Shown here in pieces: positions 1 through 4,674 of a stretch of DNA of 9,386 nt (the first letter of the stretch is position 1; each line of letters opens with the position of its first letter). This stretch comes from Candidatus Methylomirabilota bacterium (lineage in GTDB: Bacteria > Methylomirabilota > Methylomirabilia > Methylomirabilales > JACQHM01): contig JACQHM010000115.1 of assembly GCA_016199025.1 (NCBI GenBank), positions 1 through 9,386 of the forward strand, in the 5' to 3' direction. The position numbers were made by a program, and so were the translations under genes. A model generated the notes under the pieces. The model ran no database searches and was not told where the DNA came from. It worked only from the letters and a program-made list of their open reading frames with translations.

Positions 1-237
1 AAGATGGAGATCGCAGGGGTGGGCCAGGCCCCCTATAGCTTTAAGACGAACAGGAAAGGGGCTGGGACCTTCAAAGCCAAGCTGGACTCCTCCCCCTTTG
101 GCCGGTGGCAGATGCTGAAGATCATCCGGCATACCACCGGGGATCCTCAAGACATGCAGAGCATCGAGGATGCCTTGTCGGCCCCCCTGGTCAAGGCCCA
201 GGGGAAAGCGTTGGCCAACCCCTGCTCGTCCCGGTGA
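1..237 (+). CDS. 3' end of an unidentified protein (partial)
   Basis: The reading frame is open from the left edge of the window and ends at TGA 235-237, so this is the C-terminal 78 residues or so of a gene that starts upstream. The Met at position 4 is probably internal. The visible part is hydrophilic, with a basic, Gly-rich stretch (KTNRKGAGTFKAKLD) of beta-strand character followed by a segment ending in NPCSSR. No membrane segment, lipobox or catalytic motif is visible, and I do not recognise the family. It lies 56 bp upstream of the NDH-2-like gene on the same strand, so co-transcription is possible. That it is a real gene is inferred from the open frame and the lack of a better competing frame. 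Confidence 0.5.
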   Translation, partial: KMEIAGVGQAPYSFKTNRKGAGTFKAKLDSSPFGRWQMLKIIRHTTGDPQDMQSIEDALSAPLVKAQGKALANPCSSR

Positions 238-293
238 CCCCGGGGGAACGGAGCGGCCCGGCTCTTCCGGGGCTTGTCGAAACGGAGATTCCC

Positions 294-1046
294 ATGGGCA
301 GGCCGAACGTTCGCATCCTCATCCTGGGTGGAGGCTTTGCCGGCCTCTCGGTGGCCAGGTCCTTAGAGCGGATCTTCGCGAGGGAGGAAGGGGTGGAGGT
401 CCGCTTGGCGACGGCGGTGGCTGCCGCCTCGGCGGAGGAGGTGGTGCTGCAAGGAGGGGAGGCGATCCCAACACGGACCCTCATCTGGACGGCGGGGATT
501 GCCCCCAACCCCTTCCTGGAGACCCTCCCCTGCCCCAAGGATGACCGGGGGAGGATCATCGTGGACGATTCCCTGGAGGTGCCGGGCTACCCGGGCATCT
601 GGGCCCTGGGAGACTCTGCCCACATCCCCGACCCCCGGACTGACCGCCCGTATCCGCCCACGGCCCAGCACGCCGTGCGGGAGGCCAAGGTCGTCGCCCA
701 GAACATCGCCGCCTCCATCCGAGGCGGAGCCAAGCAACCCTTTCGCTACTCGCCCCTGGGGGTGCTGGCCGGCCTGGGGCGACGCTCCGCCATCGCGGAG
801 ATCCTCGGTCTCAAGTTCTCCGGCTTCTTCGCCTGGTGGCTCTGGCGGACGATCTACTTGTTCAAACTGCCGGGCTTTGAGCGGAAGGTCCGGGTGGCCC
901 TCGACTGGACCCTGGACCTGTTCTTCCCCAGGGACATTGTCCACCTCAGGGCCTTCATGAAACCGGCCGTCCCCCAGGAGGCGCCTGACGATGAGCCTGT
1001 CTCCGGCCGGGCGGAAAAACGGGTTGATCCGGCGGAGTGGCTCTGA
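294..1046 (+). pseudogene. ndh: NDH-2-type NADH dehydrogenase with an internal deletion
   Basis: This derives from a type II NADH:quinone oxidoreductase, a peripheral membrane FAD enzyme that passes electrons from NADH to quinone. The start is ATG 294, with GGAGA just upstream. Residues 12-18 (GGGFAGL) are the first FAD Rossmann loop. From about residue 39 the text matches the C-terminal half of the family: TLIWTAGIAPNP, the second FAD motif WALGDSAHIPD (G106-D107), PPTAQHA, and the membrane-anchoring tail GFFAWWLWRTIYLFKLPGFERKVRVALDW. NDH-2 enzymes are usually about 400-430 residues; this one has 250. The missing part lies between residues 33 and 38 and includes the second GxGxxG loop that binds NADH, so it should not be able to oxidise NADH. 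The frame is kept across the join. The gene is 26 bp upstream of the AhpD-like gene. Confidence 0.8.
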
Positions 1047-1072
1047 AACATCATAGACGAGGAGGTACGATG

Positions 1073-1462
1073 ATGGCGACGGTGAAGTACGTTCCTGAGG
1101 AGGAATCGACGGGGAAGGTCAAGGAAATCTACGAGGACATCAAGAAGACCTACGGCATGCCCTTCGTCCCCAACGCCTACAAGGCGATGGCGGTCTTTCC
1201 CGAGTTCCTGGAGCACTACTGGCAGAAGATTAAGGCGATCCGGGCCGGCAAGGAACTGTCCATGCGGGAGAAAGAGATCATCGCCCTAGCGGTCTCTGCC
1301 ACCAACGGGTGCGAGTACTGCATTAATGCCCATACCGCCGTCCTAAAGCAGATGGGGGTGACCGATCAGGGGATCGTGGAACTTATGGCCGTCGTGGACC
1401 ACTACAACGGCTTGAACGCCTTCCTGGAAGGCCTTCAGATCGAAAGCGACATCAAACCGTAG
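1073..1462 (+). CDS. AhpD-like / carboxymuconolactone decarboxylase family thiol protein
   Basis: A 129-residue member of the AhpD/CMD family of all-helical proteins, which act as CxxC thiol reductants or peroxidases. Residues 66-88 carry the core E-x11-C-x2-C-x3-H pattern: E68, C80, C83 and H87 (CEYCINAHTA). The spacing matches the AhpD proton-relay set, except that Tyr82 stands where AhpD has a His between the cysteines. The Shine-Dalgarno AGGAGGT (1060-1066) is 6 nt from ATG 1073, which is preferred over ATG 1070 (3 nt away) and over the upstream GTG at 1037, which overlaps the previous gene. It looks intact. Its place after an NDH-2-like gene and near two glutaredoxins suggests peroxide or thiol redox work. 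The substrate cannot be told from sequence, and peroxidase rather than decarboxylase activity is inferred from the CxxC. Confidence 0.85.
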   Translation: MATVKYVPEEESTGKVKEIYEDIKKTYGMPFVPNAYKAMAVFPEFLEHYWQKIKAIRAGKELSMREKEIIALAVSATNGCEYCINAHTAVLKQMGVTDQGIVELMAVVDHYNGLNAFLEGLQIESDIKP

Positions 1463-1495
1463 GCAACGCATTCCAGCGGAAGGAGGTGATGCTGA

Positions 1496-1606
1496 ATGCC
1501 AGGCACGACCAGTGAGACGAAGCAGAAAGATCAGGCGAAGAAGCCGGAACAGGAGAAGGAGACGTCCCCGTCCTGTGGGACCGCGAAGTCGTCCTGCTGC
1601 GGCTAA
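1496..1606 (+). CDS. 36-residue Lys/Glu-rich peptide with Cys tail
   Basis: A small ORF with AGGAGGTG (1481-1488) 7 nt before ATG 1496 and a TAA stop at 1604-1606, sitting between the AhpD-like gene (33 bp upstream) and a strong terminator hairpin. The first 23 residues are highly charged (KQKDQAKKPEQEKE) and probably disordered. The end is C27-GTAKSS-C34-C35-G36, which could bind a metal or act as a thiol relay. I do not recognise a family. Support for a real gene is the good ribosome binding site, its fit between two features, and the Cys-rich end. Against it is its size. If real, it is the last gene of the transcription unit ending at 1654 and may serve as a partner or metal-binding accessory of the AhpD-like protein (inference). 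Confidence 0.55.
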   Translation: MPGTTSETKQKDQAKKPEQEKETSPSCGTAKSSCCG

Positions 1607-1620
1607 TCGCCAGGGCGTAC

Positions 1621-1654
1621 AGGTCGGGTGGGTCCTCACGGACCCACCCGGCCT
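1621..1654 (+). terminator. Strong hairpin, probable transcription terminator
   Basis: A 15-bp stem (1621-1635 with 1640-1654), perfect except for one T-G wobble, closed by the 4-nt loop TCAC (1636-1639). It begins 15 nt after the stop of the 36-residue peptide and ends 49 nt before the DedA start. The stem is very GC-rich. The following bases are only moderately T-rich (CCTTCGCCTTGTCT), so it is not a textbook intrinsic terminator, but its position fits the end of the NDH-2/AhpD/peptide unit. Confidence 0.7.
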
Positions 1655-1702
1655 CCTTCGCCTTGTCTCAGTCAGGTAAACGGCCTGCCAGGAGTGGGTG
1701 TG

Positions 1703-2016
1703 ATGGATCTGGTGATGAGCCTCTGGCCCTTCTTCCTCCGATACGGCTATGCGATCCTCTTCTTCGGGATCGCCCTGGAGAACGCCGGCCTTCCCCTCCC
1801 CGGGGAGATCTTCCTCCTCGCCGCAGGGTTCCTGGCCTCCACCGGGCCTTTCAAGCTCCCCTTGGTGATTGCCCTGGGGGCCGCTGGGAACGGCTCCAGG
1901 CCGGCTACCACCGGTATTACGGCGTTGTCCTCCTCACCGCCCTGCTTGTCGCCTTGGGGTACATTCTCATGAAGTTCCTGAGACGGCGCTGGTATGGGGC
2001 TGCTTCGGGCTTCTAA
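1703..2016 (+). pseudogene. DedA family membrane protein, internal deletion plus frameshift
   Basis: DedA/SNARE-associated proteins are inner-membrane proteins of about 200 residues linked to lipid flipping and membrane homeostasis. ATG 1703 has AGGAG 8 nt upstream. The first 61 or so residues are a good DedA N-terminus: a hydrophobic helix, then GIALENAGLPLPGEIFLLAAGFLA, the family's E-x(6)-P-G-E-like motif. At about 1880-1890 the text jumps to the extreme C-terminus of a DedA (WERLQAGYHRYYG, then a last membrane helix and FLRRRWYGAASGF, ending at TAA 2014-2016), in a different reading frame. Roughly 95-100 central residues are missing. In the starting frame translation continues to 1972 with unrelated residues. 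The join lies in CTGGG (1884-1888), which is also present in the second DedA copy downstream, so it is consistent with deletion at short homology. Confidence 0.75.
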
Positions 2017-2031
2017 GAAGTCTTCACCTGA
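1884..2031 (+). repeat. 148-bp direct repeat, copy 1 (DedA 3' end)
   Basis: This matches 2996-3143 without indels. I count 8 differences in 148 positions (about 95% identity), most of them silent. It covers the last 44 codons of DedA including the stop and 15 bp beyond it, and the match ends at the same TTCACCTGA in both copies. The identity extends into non-coding DNA, which points to segmental duplication rather than simple protein conservation. Confidence 0.9.
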
Positions 2032-2094
2032 TGCGAAGAACACTGAGCCCATTTGGGCCTGCACCCAGATCGAAGGAGAACAGGAGGAACAAAG

Positions 2095-2334
2095 ATGGGT
2101 AAGAAGCGGGTGATCGTTTATTCCCAGCCTGGATGAATGTTCTGCCATCGGACGCAAGAGTTTCTTGCGCAAAAAGGGATCGCGTTCGAGAACCGCGACG
2201 TCACGAAAGATCCCCAAGTCTTAGAGGAGCTCCAGAAGTTGGGCTATGCCACAACGCCGGTGATACTTATCGATGATGAGATCGTCGTCGGCTTCGATCA
2301 GCGCAAGCTCGAACGGCTCCTTGGGATCGCATAA
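2095..2334 (+). CDS. Glutaredoxin-like selenoprotein 1 (UGA read as Sec14)
   Basis: A single-domain glutaredoxin of the NrdH/YruB type: a small cytoplasmic thiol-disulfide (here selenol) oxidoreductase, reduced by glutathione or thioredoxin reductase. AGGAGG (2082-2087) is 7 nt before ATG 2095. The frame then runs VIVYSQPG, TGA (2134-2136), MFC-HRTQEFL, with the cis-Pro loop TTPVI (P55) and GFD (66-68) near the end; total 79 residues, normal for the family. The UGA is exactly at the nucleophilic Cys of CxxC, giving U14-M-F-C17. The strong SD/ATG and conserved YSxP strand lie before the UGA and all remaining family features after it, in one frame, so read-through as selenocysteine is the simplest reading. 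A hairpin at 2153-2169 fits a SECIS. A naive gene caller would start at ATG 2137 and lose the active site. Known: Sec-containing glutaredoxins occur in bacteria. Not seen here: the selA/B/C/D genes. Confidence 0.8.
2153..2169 (+). promoter_or_regulatory. Candidate bacterial SECIS hairpin for selenoprotein 1
   Basis: CGCAAGA (2153-2159) pairs perfectly with TCTTGCG (2163-2169) around the loop GTT; with the weak closing A-T pair open, the loop is AGTTT. The loop begins 22-23 nt after the UGA. Bacterial SECIS elements sit in the coding sequence just 3' of the UGA with a G among the first two loop bases, within about 16-37 nt, so this fits. SelB binding is inferred. Confidence 0.6.
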
Positions 2335-2370
2335 ACGTGGTTCATATGTCGCCGTCGAGGACCCCGAGAT

Positions 2371-2538
2371 CAGGCAGGGTTCTTCCTCACCGACGAGCAG
2401 ATGCGGACCTCCATCCCCGGCCTCTTCGCCGTGGGGGACATCCGGGCCCAGCAGGTCCGCCAGATCACCAAAGGGACGGCTGATGGGACCGTAGCCACCG
2501 TGATGACCCAAAAGTATCTGGAAGGACGACATCTCCTG
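2371..2538 (+). pseudogene. trxB: C-terminal remnant of thioredoxin reductase
   Basis: Read in the frame of ATG 2401, this stretch gives GFFLTDEQMRTSIPGLFAVGDIRAQQVRQITKG and then TADGTVATVMTQKYLEG. That is the last 50 or so residues of a thioredoxin reductase (FAD/NAD(P)H flavoenzyme of about 310 residues), including the second FAD motif with GD (FAVGDIR) and the RQ pair that contacts flavin. Everything upstream is absent: the N-terminal FAD loop, the NADPH domain and the redox-active CxxC. No credible start or ribosome binding site precedes it, and homology fades out upstream of about 2371, 37 bp after the glutaredoxin stop. The frame runs on past YLEG through a G7 tract (2542-2548) without a proper end. 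It was presumably the partner reductase of the flanking glutaredoxins (inference). Confidence 0.75.
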
Positions 2539-2629
2539 GTCGGGGGGGTGATAGGCGGCAGGATGAGGACATCAAGCGGCCCTCGAGTACTTATAGGAGT
2601 GCGGGTAAGAAGCGAGAGAGGAGGAAAGC

Positions 2630-2890
2630 ATGGCAGAGGAGAAGGTGACGATCTATTCCACCCCGACCTGACCCTATTGCCAGATGGCGAAGGAGTTCCT
2701 TTCGCAAAAGGGGATTGCGTATACAGACCACGACGTGACGAAGGACCGGAAGGCCCTGGAAGAGATGATTCGGATCTCGGGAGGCCGGAGCGTGCCGGTG
2801 ATCGTGGTTTGCGAAGAGGTGATGGTTGGCTTCGATCGAGCGCGGTTGGAACAGGCCTTGAACTGCATGCGCCAGCGGTCCGAGGTCTAA
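2630..2890 (+). CDS. Glutaredoxin-like selenoprotein 2 (UGA read as Sec14)
   Basis: A second NrdH/YruB-type glutaredoxin, 86 residues, about 44% identical to the first by eye. AGGAGG (2619-2624) is 5 nt before ATG 2630. The frame reads VTIYSTPT, TGA (2669-2671), PYC-QMAKEFL, then SVPVI with cis-Pro56 and GFD (67-69). The UGA replaces the first Cys of the classical CPYC site, giving U14-P-Y-C17, the same position as in the upstream paralogue. An SD/ATG that is useful only if the UGA is decoded, plus the conserved fold on both sides of it, supports selenocysteine. Compared with copy 1 it has an extra Cys61 and a basic tail, NCMRQRSEV, with another Cys79. A candidate SECIS lies at 2687-2705. It is followed 37 bp later by a DedA fragment. 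The alternative is a nonsense mutation, unlikely to strike both copies at the same codon. Confidence 0.82.
2687..2705 (+). promoter_or_regulatory. Candidate bacterial SECIS hairpin for selenoprotein 2
   Basis: GCGAAGG (2687-2693) pairs with CCTTTCGC (2698-2705) with one bulged T, closing the loop AGTT (2694-2697). The loop begins 22 nt after the UGA, the same register as in copy 1, and both loops contain AGTT. G is the second loop base, as in the bacterial SECIS pattern. The stems differ between the copies in sequence but both pair. Confidence 0.6.
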
Positions 2891-2927
2891 GGGTCCCGCC
2901 TGCGAGATCCTTAGAGATGCGGCGTGA

Positions 2928-3128
2928 TACAATGCTTTGGGGGCCCTCCTCTGGGCGGCCTTCGTGGCAGCCTTGGGGTCTCTCTTCGGAAGCCACTGGG
3001 AACGGCTCCAGGCTGGCTACCACCGGTATTACGGTCTTGTCCTTCTCACCATCCTGCTCGTCGCCTTGGGGTACATTCTCATGAAGTTCCTGAGACGGCG
3101 CCGGTATGGGGCTGCTTCGGGCTTCTAA
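2928..3128 (+). pseudogene. C-terminal fragment of a second DedA protein
   Basis: From 2928 the frame reads YNALGALLWAAFVAALG, then SLFGSHWERLQAGYHRYYGL, a final hydrophobic helix and FLRRRRYGAASGF, stopping at 3126-3128. YNALGALLWA is a typical DedA motif about two thirds of the way along the protein. The N-terminal 130 or so residues are missing, and an in-frame TGA (2925-2927) lies immediately before the homology. TTG 2937 could serve as a start but has no good ribosome binding site, so a functional product is unlikely. Its last 44 codons are the second copy of the direct repeat. Because it keeps residues just upstream of those in the first DedA's C-part, the two fragments show what the first copy lost. 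Confidence 0.7.
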
Positions 3129-3143
3129 GAAGTCTTCACCTGA
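2996..3143 (+). repeat. 148-bp direct repeat, copy 2 (DedA 3' end)
   Basis: The partner of 1884-2031, same length, 8 mismatches. It starts at CTGGG inside the HWERL codons and ends 15 bp past the stop codon. The two copies flank both selenoprotein genes and the thioredoxin reductase remnant, so recombination between them would delete that block of about 1.1 kb. Confidence 0.9.
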
Positions 3144-3168
3144 GACGGCCTGGGGTCTGCTGCTGTCG

Positions 3169-3197
3169 TTGACTAGGATCCTGTTTCAAACTAAAAA
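3169..3197 (+). promoter_or_regulatory. Candidate sigma70-type promoter for the Mla operon
   Basis: TTGACT (3169-3174, 5/6 match to the -35 consensus) and TAAAAA (3192-3197, 4/6 match to -10) are 17 bp apart. They lie in the gap between the DedA fragment and the lipoprotein gene. The rest of the gap (3198-3388) would be a leader of about 180 nt containing a weak GGGTTC/GAACCC pairing (3198-3203 with 3221-3226) and no recognised riboswitch. Only hexamers and spacing support this. Confidence 0.4.
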
Positions 3198-3388
3198 GGG
3201 TTCGCGCACAAGGCGGTTGAGAACCCCGGTGACGACCCCCTTGAAACTCATCCTGGCGCTCAGAGAGGGCTTAACCGGGAGAAGGAAGGTGGGTGTCGAG
3301 AAACCTCCATCGATTGATGCTGTCTGTCTCTATCGCGAATCCGTGGCGGCCTCGCCTTTTGTGCATTGGGAAAGGAAAGAAGGGGAAG

Positions 3389-3925
3389 GTGAAGTCGGCG
3401 TCGGCACGGGCGTTTGGAGATGCCTGGTGCAGGATCGCGCTTGCCTGCATGATCCTCTCCGGGTGCACGACAGGGCGGATCCTTGACGGAGCTTATCTCA
3501 ACGAGGCGAAAGGTTTTAAGGTTTCACTTCCCTCCAGGTCATGGACAATGGAGATAGGCAAGGAGCCAGAGCTGGTCTTTCGGCATCGTTCCCTTTCCGC
3601 CGGGATGATGGTCAACGGGACCTGCGAAGGGAGGGCGCCATCGCGGGAGCTTCATGTCTTGGGCAGGCATCTCCTCTTCGGGCTCGAGAAGAAGGAGGTG
3701 CTGAAGACTGACCACACGGTCGTGGTTGAGAAGGAAGTCCTCCAAACGCTCGTCCGCGGAAGCCTTGAAGGGACGGAGCTCCTCGTCAAGAGCTATGTGA
3801 TCAAGGCCAGGGGGTGTGTCTACGACCTCGTCTACTTCGCCGACCCAGAGGTCTACACCCAGGGTGAGGGCGCGTTCGAGGCGTTGGTCACAGGTTTCGA
3901 GCTTCTAGGCGGAGAAAAGCCGTGA
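3389..3925 (+). CDS. Lipoprotein at the head of the Mla operon
   Basis: A 178-residue predicted lipoprotein. From GTG 3389 the protein starts with a basic n-region (KSASARAFGDAWCR), then the hydrophobic stretch IALACMILSGC, a lipobox with the modified Cys at residue 26. The GTG at 3293 is also open but would put about 32 hydrophilic residues before the signal, so the internal start, with GA-rich sequence upstream, is preferred; this choice is not certain. The mature part (GFKVSLPSRSW, then NGTCEGRAPSRELHVLGRHLLFGL and CVYDLVYF) is a compact alpha/beta domain that I cannot assign to a named family. It has one Cys in NGTCEG and one in RGCVYD, which might pair. Its stop overlaps the MlaE start in GTGA (3922-3925), so translation is probably coupled. 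A periplasmic or outer-membrane role in lipid transfer is inferred from context only. Confidence 0.75.
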   Translation: MKSASARAFGDAWCRIALACMILSGCTTGRILDGAYLNEAKGFKVSLPSRSWTMEIGKEPELVFRHRSLSAGMMVNGTCEGRAPSRELHVLGRHLLFGLEKKEVLKTDHTVVVEKEVLQTLVRGSLEGTELLVKSYVIKARGCVYDLVYFADPEVYTQGEGAFEALVTGFELLGGEKP

Positions 3926-4665
3926 GGGCCTTCGTGTTGTACATGGGAGGGCTGGCGCTCTTAGGGGCCAGGGCGCTCCGGGAGGGCGTGATGCCGCCCT
4001 ACCGGGTGAGCCTCTTTCTAGGGGAGGTCTATACCACGGGGGTCACATCTCTCCCCTTCACGATCATCAGCGCCCTCTTCGCCGGGATGGTGGTGGCCCT
4101 GCAGTCAGCCCATGAGATGGCTCGGTTCGGGGCGAAGCTCTACGTTGGGATGGCGGTCGGGATTGCCATGGTTCGGGGGGTAGGCCCTGTGCTGACGGGC
4201 CTCCTCGTCGGGGGGAAGGTGGGGGCCGGGATCGCCGCCGAGGTGGGGTCGATGAAGCTGACCGAGCAGATCGACGCCCTCCGGATGATCGGGACCAGCT
4301 ACGTCAAGATCCTGGTCGTCCCTCGCGTCCTGGCAGGCATCGTCGTGTTCCCCCTCCTGACGGTCGTCGCCGATCTCGTCGGCATGGTGGGAGGGCTGCC
4401 GATCGCCCTCTTCGAGCTGAATGTGGATGCCAGGCTCTACTGGAATGGCATTTATCAGATCGTCACCCTTCAGGATGTCTTCACCGGGTTGGCTAAAGCG
4501 GCCATTTTCGGCCTCCTGATCGGCCTCATCGGCTGCCATCAGGGCTTGACGGTGGAGGGGGGGACCGCCGAACTCGGGCGGGCCGCCACGATGACAGTGG
4601 TGCACATCGGCCTCGCGATCCTCATCGCCGATTTCCTGTTCCAGAAGCTTGTCTTCATCCTATAG
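3922..4665 (+). CDS. mlaE: MlaE-family ABC lipid transporter permease
   Basis: A 247-residue inner-membrane permease of the MlaE family (PF02405), which pairs with MlaF and MlaD to move phospholipids between the inner membrane and the periplasm. It has several long hydrophobic segments: about residues 35-55, a stretch with GVGPVLTGLLVGGKVGAGIAAEVG, another at VPRVLAGIVVFPLLTVVADLVGMVGGLP, and a final VVHIGLAILIADFLFQKLVFIL. The family signature GSMKLTEQIDALRMIGTSYVKILVVPR, including the EQIDAL coupling motif that contacts the ATPase, is intact. The length is close to that of other members (about 250-260). The start is GTG 3922, overlapping the lipoprotein stop by 4 bp. Its stop (4663-4665) overlaps the Shine-Dalgarno of mlaF, so the three genes are one unit. 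Confidence 0.93.
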   Translation: MRAFVLYMGGLALLGARALREGVMPPYRVSLFLGEVYTTGVTSLPFTIISALFAGMVVALQSAHEMARFGAKLYVGMAVGIAMVRGVGPVLTGLLVGGKVGAGIAAEVGSMKLTEQIDALRMIGTSYVKILVVPRVLAGIVVFPLLTVVADLVGMVGGLPIALFELNVDARLYWNGIYQIVTLQDVFTGLAKAAIFGLLIGLIGCHQGLTVEGGTAELGRAATMTVVHIGLAILIADFLFQKLVFIL

Positions 4666-4674
4666 GAGGATGGC

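Noticed and set aside
105..293. N-terminal extension of the NDH-2-like protein from ATG 105
   Set aside because: The extension overlaps the upstream gene and has no similarity to the family; the FAD loop begins shortly after ATG 294.
2014..2024. CTTCT/AGAAG palindrome after DedA as a terminator
   Set aside because: The arms are adjacent with no room for a loop, and no T-run follows.
2137..2334. Short glutaredoxin starting at the ATG right after the UGA
   Set aside because: It would lack the first strand and the catalytic residue and has no Shine-Dalgarno of its own, whereas ATG 2095 has a strong one.
2134..2671. Global reassignment of UGA (as in genetic code 4 or 25)
   Set aside because: UGA ends the NDH-2-like, lipoprotein, MlaD and epimerase frames at the expected places, and no other gene here has an internal UGA.
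2401..3084. A single 227-residue protein beginning MRTSIPGLFAVGD
   Set aside because: Only its first part is thioredoxin reductase. The rest runs through the second glutaredoxin and DedA in the wrong frame and has no meaning.
3183..3247. CRISPR-like GTTTCAA / TTGAAAC ends
   Set aside because: There is only one pair, with no repeated unit and no spacers of regular length.
3293..3388. GTG 3293 as start of the lipoprotein, giving 210 residues
   Set aside because: It would put a long hydrophilic stretch before the lipobox signal; GTG 3389 gives a normal 26-residue lipoprotein signal.
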